Assembly (NCBI RefSeq): GCF_910596095.1
Contig: NC_056544.1
Span: 12,447,155-12,511,154 of the forward strand
Source: Thunnus maccoyii
Lineage: Eukaryota > Chordata > Actinopteri > Scombriformes > Scombridae
Direction of reading: 5' to 3'
DNA length: 64,000 bases
Of the stretch, positions 35,463-46,600 are shown in pieces. Numbering within the stretch: position 1 is the first letter of the stretch; the number at the start of each line of letters is the position of its first letter. The notes beneath the pieces are model-generated. The model saw only the letters and a list, made by a program, of their open reading frames with translations, was not told the origin of the DNA and did no database searches. A program made the translations under genes and the position numbers.

Positions 35463-37000
35463 AAGCTTTTGCTGGAAGCAGTGCCTTGAGAGGATTTTAA
35501 TGATTTTAAACAGAGATGCTTTTGTCCTCATTGCTGCATTGAGAACTGAGAACATCTGCTTAATGTGTTGACTGTGTTTGGAGTGTTCAAAGCGAGACAT
35601 AAAATTAAAGAACTTACTCCTTTTCATGTTTTTGGTGTTTTTGTGCTTATTTCCTTCTTTTGTAGGCTACGTCTCCCAACTGTTTTACAGATGGTAAAGG
35701 TCCACTCTTCATTTTTACATACTCCATCTTGTACCATCTTCACCCCCTCTCCATCTGTCTCCTCTTTTTTCTGTTTGTCGTGTTTACTTGTTCTATGTAC
35801 ACTCATGGATTCTGGTCTGTTGGTCTGTATATGTGCTAATCCTCATACAAATTTACCAACGCAACTCTGTAGACCAATGCTGAGCCACACAGAATCTACT
35901 CCCTCTTTAGCTATGTGCACTCGATGTTTGTTTACCTCAGTGCCCAGTGACCCCGGTTGTCTCAGAGCCATAAAGAGGATATCAGTACAGCAGCAGAAAG
36001 AGCCTTGTGCCAACCAACACGCTGTTATCCAACAGTATGTAGTCTTTGCTCTGAGATAGTATCTTACAAACAGGTTTACAAGCAAGATCTCTCACATGTG
36101 CAGCACAAATAGTAGTGAAATTCATTTTATAGTTAAATAAACACATATAGCTAAAAAAGTTACATTTTTACATCGATATATGAGGACTTTTATATATAGT
36201 TGTCATCATCATCTATCATATTATATATATATTCTGTAAGTATGAGTCACAGTGCATAAACATACACTTAAAACAGCTCATACTTTAATCATAGTTCATT
36301 TCCTGTGAGCCGTGAAGTCTGGATATATTTAGTGTAAAGTAATATCCATCAGGATATTCTTCATTTCAACAAATGTGTTGAATATTGTAGCCCACCGCAG
36401 TAATGGGAAGTGCTTGGATTCATTCCAAACTCAATCTGATTCTCCTGTAGCAACATGATTCAACTCACTACCATCCTCTCATCTCAGCCTTCTTGTTCTA
36501 GTGGAGGCCATGACTCACAAAGAAGTCTTTTGACTTTATTATGGACTATTGTCTTATGTCGTACTGTTATATATAACATATTCCACATTGTAGATCACAA
36601 TTACTGTTATTAATTAATAAAACATTACAGAGCATCCATCCAGTCGAGGAAAATCAGTGTTGTGGAATTTGGTTTTTAGAGGTATCAGCAACACAGATTC
36701 ACTATTTAAACAAATTGATAATTTCTTAATATAAGAATTAGACAAGATTGGTGAAAGAATTTATAATAACTCAGCAGATTAAAGTTTGAGAAAAACAAGG
36801 CACTCCTATATTAACATGAACATGTACTTATTAGATACATACAGTACACAGCATACATCTATATAGATCACATTAAAGTATACTAAATATCTAAATATTA
36901 TATTTTATTTTAAACAGATTCAAACTTGGAGGGAAACAGATAAAATCAACAATCAGAATCATTGACCCCAGTAAATCTTTTTAGTCTCTTTATCATTTTA
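35463..37000. other. Intergenic with an unassigned 164-codon open frame
   Basis: The plus frame 35565-36059 is the longest open frame in the gene-poor interval. It begins MLTVFGVFKARHK and is cysteine-rich and low in recognisable motifs, with no domain, splice context or neighbour to support it. I do not annotate it as a gene. The rest is AT-rich. Confidence 0.4.
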
Positions 37001-37014
37001 GTAGAGTCAGTGTG

Positions 37015-37400
37015 AGTTGTTCTGGGTCAGATGTAAAGGATCCCCTCCAAACATGTTTTAAGACATATATACAAATATACATAAAATATACAAAAATAAT
37101 TTGTCTGACATGTTTTTTTCCACCAAAAATGCACATGCACATATTTTTCCTTTCATCAGTCCATTCTCACTGTATGTGCACTGAAGGTTTTCAAGTTTAG
37201 CTTGATGTGAACTTGGACTTGGACTATGATTGGCCTCCAAACTAAAACACAAATCCAGCTCGTACACAAGTTAAAAAGATTTAAAGTGAGCACTAAGAAA
37301 TATTGACCCTTCAGCAGATGACTGTGAAGACAACCAGTGTCAAACTCTGCACATACTTCATATTGAGTGGTGGGGAAAGGGACTTCAAATATGAAAAGTG
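37015..37400 (+). repeat. Dispersed repeat family A, fourth copy (diverged)
   Basis: Shares GGATCCCCTCCAAACATGTT, TATGTGCACTGAAGGTTTTC, GACTATGATTGGCCTCCAAA and AACTCTGCACATACTTCATA with the other family A copies. It is more diverged and lacks some internal parts. Confidence 0.65.
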
Positions 37401-38134
37401 TATTTATTCGGCTCATAAATATCTGGAATGGGAATGTTTTAAAATACCTGACAGGATCATAGTAATGTATTGGCAATAATCCCTATGGCATTTCATTTGA
37501 CATTTACTTTAAGTTTTCAGTACTGTTTCTAGGAGAAGAATCCAACCACCAACATTGACTTTGCAAGTAATGAGTACTGAAATCAATAGGTTTCTTTGCT
37601 CCCATGATACTTCTGACATATACTGTACAAAAAAAGCTAAAATGAACAGGCCGAGCTGCTATTTTCATTTTGCCTGTAAGAACATCCAGTGGTGAATATA
37701 TATATATATATATTGTGCCCTGTGTCCTGCTTATACCTTTATTCTAATATGACATAACCAAGAAAATAGCAGCTGACTTTATAGATCACACGGTGGATGA
37801 GGATGACAAGGATGGCGGGTACAGAAGTCATTCCAGGTGAGCATATTGAAATTTAAAAATACTGAATGGCAATGTCACTTAAATGCAGTCACAGTGCTGT
37901 TTATTGAGACAATGAGCATTTTTAGATGTAGGACAGATCAGGGATCACAGCAACACTGTCAACCACTGACGGAGTGTCTGTAAGTCAGATATAAAATAAC
38001 AAAAATGTGAAGACAGGTTAAATTTAAATCTCTCACATGCTGGAAATGAGACATTACAAGACACGGTGACTACATTAAACAAATTTAGTTGGGTGGTTAT
38101 TGACCATACCTGATAGCAGTACTTAATCTAATCT

Positions 38135-38330
38135 AATTTAATTATAAAAGAAGGAATCTCTGTATGTATGTGTGTCCTTCACATATCTTGACAACCATTT
38201 TTCTGATCGACTTCACACATGGCGGGTGTATTGTTGAGCACCCAAGGAAGTGCAGTGTCAAGTGTGAAGTTGTTTGGATGAGGGGTTCTCAAGAAATGTA
38301 TAAAAAAAATACCACATAAACAATGTTGCT
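38135..38330 (+). repeat. Probable dispersed repeat
   Basis: The wording GTGTCCTTCACATATCTTGA, CGACTTCACACATGGCGGGT and ACCCAAGGAAGTGCAGTGTC is familiar from repeats in other spiny-rayed fish. No frame or terminal repeats seen. Confidence 0.5.
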
Positions 38331-38924
38331 TCTGCTTTTTCTTCTGCCTGTGGAGTCAACAAATGGAAATGCGAACAGTGCCACTGCGCCATTGCAGCCT
38401 ACATTGTGGTCCGAGGTGGGATTACATCCGTAGTAATAAGAACTACCATAGAGAATGGATTGAAAAATTTCAAAGGGTGAAGCTCTACTATTCCTATGTC
38501 TACTGATAGTCTGCATGAGAGGCATTTAAGGATTGGGCACTGTTCTCTCTAGGTATTGAGAGATCGTTAAGAACAGGCACGTCTTGAATGGGTACTGCAC
38601 TAGTATTCATAATGTCAATATCAAGTACCTGGGTAAGGTAATTGATATTCTTCATTCTTAAAGAAGGAACACATCCACTTCTTCATGGTATGACAGAGGA
38701 GAAAAAAATACCTCACATCCTACATTTCAGTTGCCTGCATCATGGCTGACACTTTGACTCTTGACCCTTATTTATTTATGTGGTACAGAAACTTCAAACA
38801 GTAGGCTTAAAACCCCTTTACATGCTGTTTTTCTCTTTTGCTTCTTCTTAAGTAGCTTTAAAGAAGCTATGATCAATATTTTTTATAATTACAATGTATC
38901 AAATGACAATGTGTAATGTCAGCG

Positions 38925-39290
38925 GCGTGGCTCGTAGTGATGAACCTACAGAGAATTATCACCTGACTCTGCAGCTCCCCTTGATTTTATAGAGCTTTAT
39001 AGCGAGTTTTGGCTCATTAAGTTTAGCTCTCTCACTGCTCTCATAATGTCCTTTTCTGTCGCAGCAGGCAGCTCTAAAAATCCAATATACACTACCTGCT
39101 CAGCACCAAACGGCAAACAGACAAAGTTAGCGATGAGCTGGTGAAGATATTGGAGAATTTAGCAGCTAGCGAGCCGGATATTTTCCTCAACAGTTGGTAG
39201 AGACCAAAAACAGAGCTAAAAGGAGAGTGAATGGTGGACTTACATTCACTAGGTGGACAAACACAAGAATCACCATATTCCACGTTATCT
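38925..39290 (+). repeat. Probable dispersed repeat
   Basis: The wording CTACCTGCTCAGCACCAAAC, GGCAAACAGACAAAGTTAGC and GAGACCAAAAACAGAGCTAA is familiar from percomorph genomes, often within introns and intergenic DNA. The small open frames here are repeat shadows. Confidence 0.5.
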
Positions 39291-39299
39291 AACATATTA

Positions 39300-42030
39300 T
39301 CTGTATCTGTATAGATAGTTCTGGTTCTTCATTGAAGCTTTTATGTTTACTGAAATATAATATGTTTACTTTTATGTTTACTGAAATATTCAAAAATGTT
39401 TTCTGTGGCTGCACCATTCCATCAAATGTCATCAAATCTTCTGGATGTCTTTAGCATAATTTGATACACATTTCCTATAAAAGTCAGCCTGACATACTTG
39501 GTAGCTTTAAAAACTTTGGCATTTCCACTGGAATTTAAAATAAAACTCTGTGGATTTATAAATAAAGTTGGGCTGCAAATCATTCGTTTGTACTGACTGA
39601 CCTTCCGTCAAACTGCTGCTTATTGAGGTGTTAAAAACTAACTTAAGAAGATTTCTTATCTAGATCAGTGCCATCAGTATGCATAAAATACCACAGGTAA
39701 AGCAGCATAAAACCAGTTAATAAAACATTTGGCTGGTCGGAACTGTAGAGAAGAATGACACATTTGCAGCAGAAATAACCTCCATTTTTTCAATTATCAA
39801 ACATGACAGGTGACTATTTGGATCAGCTGATGGTAAGCTGAAGTGACGTGCATGGTTATGTCCATATAGGTAGTTACTGTAGGTACTGCAGATAACCTAC
39901 TGCAGAGACTTAATTGGAGCGAGTGAGCTGTGTTCGATCCTGTAGGTCGGGTTGAAGAGGGTGTGGGAAGAATCAGATAAATGTGGAATTTCAGTCAGAG
40001 GCCTCATTATAAACAGAAACACACTAGCCTTGGTCCAATTAAAACTGACACAGTCACATTACCATGCTTGCTTGAGTGTGTGAGTGTGTGTCTGCATACA
40101 CACAATTTGTCGGTTTATTATGTTAATGTGTGCGAGAAATGATTTAGAGAATGGTACATGAAAAAATTCTGATGATATCATAAAAATGTATAATCATTAT
40201 TAATATAATCAGAAACTGGAATCATCACATTTATACATTTACACTATTACAGAAGAAGGTGAGATTCATTCACTGTGAGGCACATATTTTTGCTTTCTAT
40301 ATATATATTGATGTGCAAACTATGAATAAATTATAAATAAATGATAATCTCTGGTTACTTCAATGTTGTTTTTTTCCTTGTTTTTTTCATTGGTTTGATT
40401 TTTTCTCAGTGAAAAGCCACCATAAAGAGAATTCATATTGTCAGTATTGTCAGCACACATGTATGGTAACACTATTGCCAGAACTTTGAGTGAGAATCCA
40501 AGGTTTTTTGTTCAATATCAAATGACATTGAAGTGAGGTAGCTTAATCATTTTACTCTTTAACTGTAGTACAGTACTGTGTGGGTAAAGCCTTCAGTCTT
40601 CACCTGTGGATGCAAAGCAGTTAGGTCTGGATTTAGCATATGACACATTTTAGTTCTTTTAACAAAACCAGATTAGGTACATTGATTTTTTTATTGATAT
40701 TTGATATATTGATATTTCTGACACATTTTTTATAGTTATTTTAATGTTTTCATGGTTTAATAGTTTACATGTACATAGTAAATGTATGCATGCATACTTA
40801 CCTGGGGATATTGTGAAGTTGTAATGATTATTTTTAAAAGATTCATTCCTGTGCCTTTTCTATCCACTCTGTAATGATTTGGGAATTAGTTTTCACATTC
40901 AGCTGGACAGTTTTTTCCTCCACTACCCCCTAATTTTGCAGGTTTGAAATGAAAATAATAGTGCCAACTGAGCCAGTTGAGGCTGTTGCGCCTCTGTAGA
41001 CCTGAGTCTGATAAGTTGATTCTGAGATGAGATGTATTTTACTTCTGTGTAATAAGCATTGCAGTTTCACAGAGCTGCTGACTGAAGACTTTTAGTCTTG
41101 TTACAGTAACATTACGAGGTCAGTTTAAGGGCAAAATAAGCATTTCACCATGGAATTGGAAAATAGCTGACTGGTCAAATCTCTAAATGGATGGCTAGAC
41201 CAGTGGATGAATCAAACCCCTGATGTACTTATCTAATGGTTCTTCACTAATATTTAATGGACTACACTCTATTTTCAGAAAAATGGCATGAATGTATCTT
41301 GTAAGTGTTGCATAAGTGTTTTGAACCTTTATTCGGTTCTTTCTAGAACCCCCTTTAGGCAGCAATTACAGCTAGAATTATTTTTGAGTATTTACTGGAT
41401 ATAAGACACTCAAACTCAATTACTGTAGGTTGGCTGTGGCATCAGTGTACGGCTATTTTCAGGTTTCTCTGATATTAATATATATTTTTGTCACTATTTT
41501 CTTAGGTTGTATAGCAAATAGAAAAGAACCATGAACAATGAATATACAGTATATATCATATACAACCAGGGCTTCTCACTAATAACATATTGATGTTAAT
41601 TTATGTGAGCCATCCCTAATAAATGAAGAAAGAAAGAAAAAGAAATTAAGATGGTCTACTGCTCCTTATTATTTTGTGGTACGGTATCTTTTCAGTATTT
41701 TGAATATATGTTAGTTATATTTGTTGAACTAAGAAGCAAATGACCAGCTGGTAATCTTTCAACAAGGAATGATATTATTTATTTATATTATTATTATTGC
41801 CCTTCATGAATTAACAGCATCAGACTGTGGTTGTACTAGGTATCTTTGGTCAGATGTCTTGTCGCTGTACAGAAGATGGGGAAGACACTTTCAACCAAAG
41901 AAACATAAAATGGAAATAAATAAAAAGAGAGAACAATGCACATGTATTAATGATCCTATCATACATGCAAATAATGTATTTCTGCCTTTTCTTACATGAC
42001 CTTTGGTATGTAATTATGTACAGAGTTAGT
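39300..42030. other. Intergenic, nothing recognised
   Basis: AT-rich sequence without a supportable exon, RNA gene or classified repeat. Confidence 0.45.
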
Positions 42031-42034
42031 GAAC

Positions 42035-42400
42035 ATATAGATGTTGGGTAAAACAATACAAACAATAAATTATACAAATTTTAGTAATGTTCAGCAAGGT
42101 GTGGGGGTTGTCAGTGTGGAATATATCGTGAAGCAACAGTGTTTCCAGTCGGGTGTAACATGGTCTTGTAAAATGGCCTCATATTCTTTGGCCATTTTTG
42201 AAACCCTGCAGAATATTGACTGGTCCAAATGACTCCTACGAGATGGCTGCTCATACCATGACAGATCCACCTCCATGTTTAACACCTGGCAAAAGACATT
42301 GTGGGTTGAACACATTCTTTGGCTTTCTACAGACAGAAACTGGTCCAGATAGAAAACAAAGGCAATTCATCAGTCCATATTACTTTTACTTTGCTCAGGT
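42035..42400 (-). mobile_element. Degenerate Tc1/mariner transposase remnant
   Basis: The minus strand at about 42255-42290 encodes VKHGGGSVMV, a hallmark block of Tc1-like transposases (usually VKHGGGSIMVWG). In one shifted frame it is followed by AAIS, SFGPVNILQG and, nearer 42130, a block resembling the LGDQVHPMVQxLFP region. In-frame stops and frameshifts interrupt it. No inverted terminal repeats were found, so only an internal fragment remains. Confidence 0.72.
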
Positions 42401-42638
42401 TTTGTGTCCTTACACCACATTGTGCATTAACTTAACACAGAAATGAGCAGCAAGAATATTGTTTTTAAGAATGTGTCACAGACATGTTTCATATTTTTGG
42501 GTGTAATATCATGATTTTTTTTTTAGATATTACACATTATGTAATTTTTTTAGTTTTTGAGATCAGATCTGCAGGCATGGCATATTTGGGTTGCCTTATG
42601 TTATTTTGAAACCTCAAAAAAATAGTGACTGTCTACTT

Positions 42639-42640
<2 letters not shown>

Positions 42641-42676
<36 letters not shown>

Positions 42677-42705
42677 ATATAATATGATATAATATAATAT
42701 AATCT
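42641..42705 (+). repeat. (AC)n microsatellite followed by (ATAAT)n
   Basis: A tract of about 30 bp of alternating AC (42642-42671) runs into repeated ATATAAT units to about 42705. Confidence 0.95.
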
Positions 42706-42739
42706 ACCTACAGAGTCACAGGGAAATAGAAAGAGAGTT

Positions 42740-43170
42740 ATAATAGAGCAGTAATAACATCTTAAAAAGTGAGTTTGCAGAAGGGGTTTGAATGCCGCAT
42801 TTGATGTTGTTGTTGTCCTCAAATCAACAGGGAGACTGTTCCAGAGCTTGAGTCCAAAACTACAGAAGGCATCATCACCGCAGGTCTTTGTCTGAGTTTT
42901 GGGAACAGCAAGCAGCACAGAATCTGTGGATCTGAGGGGCTCTATGGGGCTCTATGGGGACATATCTGGCAGTAAATCAAAGTCAGTGGTGTGTCCATGC
43001 AAAGATTTACAGACAAACACAAGGATTCTGAAACTATCCAAAAACTCATTTGAAGCAAGTGCAGGGACTTCAGGACAGACATGATATGAGCTTATTTCTT
43101 TGTTCCAGTCTGTACAAGCTGTTATTGATTCAAAGCCTTGAAGAGCAATGCACTGCAGCATAGAAACGTT
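42740..43170 (-). mobile_element. LINE-derived repeat (C-terminal ORF2 wording)
   Basis: On the minus strand the frame reads TKTCGDDAFCSFGLKLWNSL then PVDLRTTTTSNAAFKPLLQT, the conserved end of many fish non-LTR ORF2 proteins (GDRAFxxxAPxLWNSLPxxLR, FKxxLKTxL). The neighbouring sequence to 43170 (ATGCAAAGATTTACAGACAA, AGGATTCTGAAACTATCCAA) belongs to the same widespread fish repeat. It is truncated and inactive. Confidence 0.65.
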
Positions 43171-43174
43171 TTAA

Positions 43175-43650
43175 AACAGATGCACGGTAATGGTGATTCA
43201 ACTTAATAGAACTCACTGCAGATTCCTTTGAGACTGATTTTTTGTCGTTTCTTTTTCATTGTTTGTTTATTCTATTTTGTCCACAGCTTGTGCAAACAAG
43301 ACAAAAAGCTGTCTCTTTCATTATCATTGGTTAATGAGTTCAGATGGTGGATGTTAACACAACATATTGTCACTCTACATCATCATCAGTTTGCTACCAG
43401 GAAATCCAATTAAGGTGTCTGTGTGCACCATGTATTATAGGGAGAGATGCACTATCTGACAACAATACAGAGGATAATAGATCTCACGTGATGCCAGATG
43501 AAGCCACAGCGACGTTCTCTTAAAAAAAAAATCAATGAGGCGTTAGATAATTTGCGACACTTTGTGGGTGATAAAACAACCGCCACTGAATTAGTTTTGT
43601 TTTTCCCTGCGCGGGGTATAGTTTTATGGTAAAAATCATGGGAAGGTTAC
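43175..43650. other. Upstream flank of c2cd4c
   Basis: Unique-looking sequence leading into the c2cd4c promoter. A short CG-containing patch starts near 43595. No exon recognised. Confidence 0.4.
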
Positions 43651-43654
43651 ACAA

Positions 43655-43720
43655 CCTCCTCATTGGCTCAGAAGTCAAGAGACCCCATCATATAAAGCGA
43701 GGGTGCCTCATCTAACAGCC
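43655..43720 (+). promoter_or_regulatory. c2cd4c core promoter: inverted CCAAT box and TATA box
   Basis: ATTGG (inverted CCAAT) at 43662-43666 is followed by TATAAAG at 43691-43697, a classical spacing. Transcription would start about 25-30 bp downstream, near 43720. A clean non-coding exon with a strong splice donor follows directly. Confidence 0.7.
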
Positions 43721-43866
43721 TTTTCCCGCTGGCAAGCGTTTTGGATCACACTTTGACTTCAGCTGACTGGAAAATACCTTTTACGCACGGAGCGCTTGGA
43801 GAGGTCTCATACAAGCGCACGACGACGATCATTTTTTTCGACGGAAAAGAGTTTTACAGTCAACAG
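43720..43866 (+). other. c2cd4c: Non-coding first exon of c2cd4c (inferred)
   Basis: From the predicted TATA-directed start to the donor CAACAG|GTAGGT at 43866/43867. The matching acceptor is TCTGTTAACAG|AAATTG at 44415/44416, 29 bp before the start codon. The left edge is inferred from the TATA box and not observed. Confidence 0.6.
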
Positions 43867-44444
43867 GTAGGTACATTTGTTAGATGTGCAACTCGACGGT
43901 AGTTAAAGTGATTTTGTTTATGTAAAAAAGTTATATTGACGCATCTTTGCTAATAACAAGGATTTTATTGAGCAATAAAAATTCCAATAAATGTGATTTC
44001 AAGGAGGAAAAAACGCAGATTGATGTGGTAAAAACGCCGAATTTGTTACGAGATGCACATCAAAGCGCTCGTGTATTATCGTTTAGAGGAGAATTAAAGG
44101 GTTTTTTTTTATCTCACTACGTTTGCACATTAAAGTTCCCTTTTGGAGAGGCTTAGTCACTGGTTCGATGTTTGAATTATGAAAGAATGTATGCTTCTTT
44201 GCAGCAACTTAAAGGTCTATACTTTTAATTCATTTTAGTTCTGATTGATTAGTTCTAGATGTGTTTTTCTTGTAAAAGGCACAAATTTAGTCAAAGGTTT
44301 CTGTCTTATGGGGAATAGTACTAAGTAAACCTAAAATATATACATAATTAGTCAGTTTTGTCTGTTATGGTTGCATGTGATGTCTCCTCTTCATGCATCA
44401 CTTTTCTGTTAACAGAAATTGTGAGCTGAGGCATCTGAGTGGGC

Positions 44445-45232
44445 ATGTGGCTACTGGAGAAGCTCCGTAGCTCTGTGGAGAGCAGTGGGACACAATCCCA
44501 GCCACAGACACAGGAGGCCATCCCTGTTTCTGTTTATGCCAATGTCCTCACTCCAGACAAAATCCCTGATTTCTTCATTCCCCCGAAACTTATTTGCTGC
44601 CCACCAGAAGAGTCTCTTACCCCAGAACCTCAGCACTGCTCCACCTTGCGACCCTCCTCCTCTGACCATGCCATCTGCAGCCAGAGCCCCAGAGCTCGGA
44701 GCAGCAAGAACCCCTGCAGCCCTCGCCTCTTTTCCCGCCTGGGAGGGGACACACGCAATCTCCAAAAGTCAGCAAACCGTCACATCATCCAAATAGAGAG
44801 TGCTGATGAGCCAAGTGTCGGATCTTCGGACAGGGCTGTTGCTGAAGTCAACACCAATGCAGACCCCCAGTCACAGACTGCAATGTCTCTACCGTATGTC
44901 CCCAAGGCCCAGACCTCCTATGGCTTTTCGACCCTAGTTGAGTCTCCCCATACTCGACGCAAGGAGAGCCTGTTCCACAGTGACCCCAGCAGCCCTCTTA
45001 CCTCCCCTAACTCCCAGAGGCGCTCCCAAGGGGGAGCTCTCCTGGCCCCAGCTGACCCCAACCCCTACCGTTATTTCAGTGGTGGAGAGAGCGACACTTG
45101 CTCCTCAGCAGAGTCATCCCCCTTTAACTCCCCTCTCCTGTCCCGCTCTGCCTCTCTCCTGCGCTCCATCACCCAGGAGACACAAGCCAAGGCAAGGACT
45201 TCTGTTTCTATATGTCTCTCTCTCTCTCTCTC

Positions 45233-45267
<35 letters not shown>

Positions 45268-45940
45268 GGCTTGGCTGTTAGAAAGTTATTAATCAATGTG
45301 TGACTGTGACAAAAGTGTTTTCCTTGTTTGGTTAACCACAAGGCTTATTTCTGTATGTTCACCAGTTGCTTTTCCTCCCTCGCTCTAGGTATCTCGTGCC
45401 AAGCGTTCCCTGGCACGCCACAGTTCTCTCTCCACTGATGAATGCAGCTCAGCTGACAATAGCCCCAACATGCAGCGCCGCCGCATGCGCTGCCCTCCCT
45501 CTCCCGCCTTCCGTGGTTGTAAAAGCAGTGGCATGAAGGGTGCAGCGTCAGACCTCCTGCAGCGCGAGCACACCATCAATCTCCACAAGGGGGGGACACT
45601 GAGGCTGAGCACCCACTATGACCCAGAGGCAGCTCGGCTGAGGGTACGTGTGCTTGCAGCTGAGTCCCTTTATGAGAGGCAGACGGACCTTAAAAGCATC
45701 AACTGCTGCGTAGCGCTCTACCTAAATCCTGGCAAGCAGCAGAAACAGAGAAGCACCATCATCAAGAATAGCAGGAATCCCGTATTCAACGAGGACTTCT
45801 TTTTTGACGCACTACCTCAGGCACAAGTAAAGAGTCTGGCCATGAAGATAAAGGTAGTGAACAAAGGAACCAGTCTGAAGAGAGACGTGCTTCTAGGAGA
45901 GAGGGAGGTGCTGCTCAGTGAGCTGCTCGCAGGCCTCTAG
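44445..45940 (+). CDS. c2cd4c: C2 calcium-dependent domain-containing protein 4C, two coding exons, 432 aa
   Basis: The C2CD4 family are nuclear-enriched C2-domain proteins; the biochemical role of 4C is poorly known. Exon 44445-45191 encodes 249 codons and 45389-45940 the rest; the joined length of 432 aa compares with about 421 in human. Conserved blocks: NVLTPDKIPDFFIPPKL near the N-terminus, IQIESA, MSLPYVPKAQTSYGF, ESPHTRRKESLFHS, RYFSGGESDTCSSAESSPFN, and a C-terminal C2 domain (about 316-430) with SINCCVALYL, QKQRSTIIKNSRNPVFNEDF and KVVNKGTSLKRD. The usual aspartate-rich SDPYV loop is replaced by SINCCV, so ordinary calcium binding is doubtful (inference). The start is the first ATG (MWLLEKLRSS); an in-frame GTG just before it is not needed. 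Human C2CD4C is uninterrupted here, but in this window the frame runs into CT/TA microsatellites unless a GC-AG intron is removed. A polyadenylation signal AATAAA is at 46577-46582. Confidence 0.92.
45192..45388 (+). other. 197-bp GC-AG intron inside c2cd4c
   Basis: The donor GCCAAG|GCAAGG has the GC donor consensus (AG|GCAAGT) and the acceptor is CTCGCTCTAG|GTATCT. Removal joins QETQAK to VSRAKRSLARHSSLS, in frame and aligned with human DSQAKVSQLRHSVGRHGSLS. It contains (TC)n at about 45214-45233 and (TA)n at about 45236-45266. No GT donor nearby restores the frame. Confidence 0.75.
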
Positions 45941-46600
45941 GGAGCCCTTGTCAAGACTTTGGTGAAAACAAGCAGCTCCACATCTTGAGGGCCCTTTCTT
46001 CTTTCTCTTCCTATCCATCTCACTTCACAGATCTAATAAATACCGGACAGGTGAAAGCATGCTGATGACAAGGGAGTTGTATCTTGCACACTGTGTTATG
46101 TACATCAATAGGACAAAAAAAAAACAAGACAAAAAAAAAGACCTCTGTAGAATTAAAAGTCCCACTTCATAAAGTTGCCATTACTAGCTTTTCTCAGAGG
46201 TCAGTCCAGGTCACACAAATGGAAGCTGCCATTATTAACAAGCTTACCGGTGAATTAGCAATGTGAACAGTGGAACTGTGGTCCTTGTATGTGTATTTCT
46301 CTTTGAGTATTGAGTTAAAAAAGGTGTTGCCTTCTCTGATGAGCATTGTGCTGTGGCTCAATATCATATCAGCTGTGATGCAGTGAGTGATGATCTCGTT
46401 TAAGTGGGAGCTGTATTTTTTGTAATGATGCAGTAATATTACATGTGGGGTTCTTGCATGTTCCTGTGGTATTTGAAATTAACAATGGCTCTGTGTGCTT
46501 CACAGATTAGATTTTAATTGCTGGTGGATGTAATGTTCATATGACTGCTGTTATGTGACATGCTTTCGAACTTCTAAATAAAAACGCCAAACTCATACTG
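45941..46600 (+). terminator. c2cd4c 3' UTR and polyadenylation signal
   Basis: From the stop at 45938-45940 to AATAAA (46577-46582), followed about 20 bp later by a T-rich run, as expected for a cleavage and polyadenylation region. UTR length would be about 650 nt. Confidence 0.6.

Noticed and set aside
35565-36059. 164-codon plus-strand open frame
   Set aside because: Longest frame in the gene-poor interval, but no recognised domain, no splice or promoter context, and it follows a repeat copy directly; likely chance.
44439-44444. Upstream in-frame GTG as c2cd4c start
   Set aside because: The ATG at 44445 gives MWLLEKLR, matching the family N-terminus (MWFLERLR in human); a GTG start is unnecessary in a vertebrate.
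45192-45281. Read-through extension of c2cd4c exon into the CT/TA microsatellite as the true C-terminus
   Set aside because: It would lose the conserved C2 domain encoded in frame at 45389-45940; splicing explains the data better.
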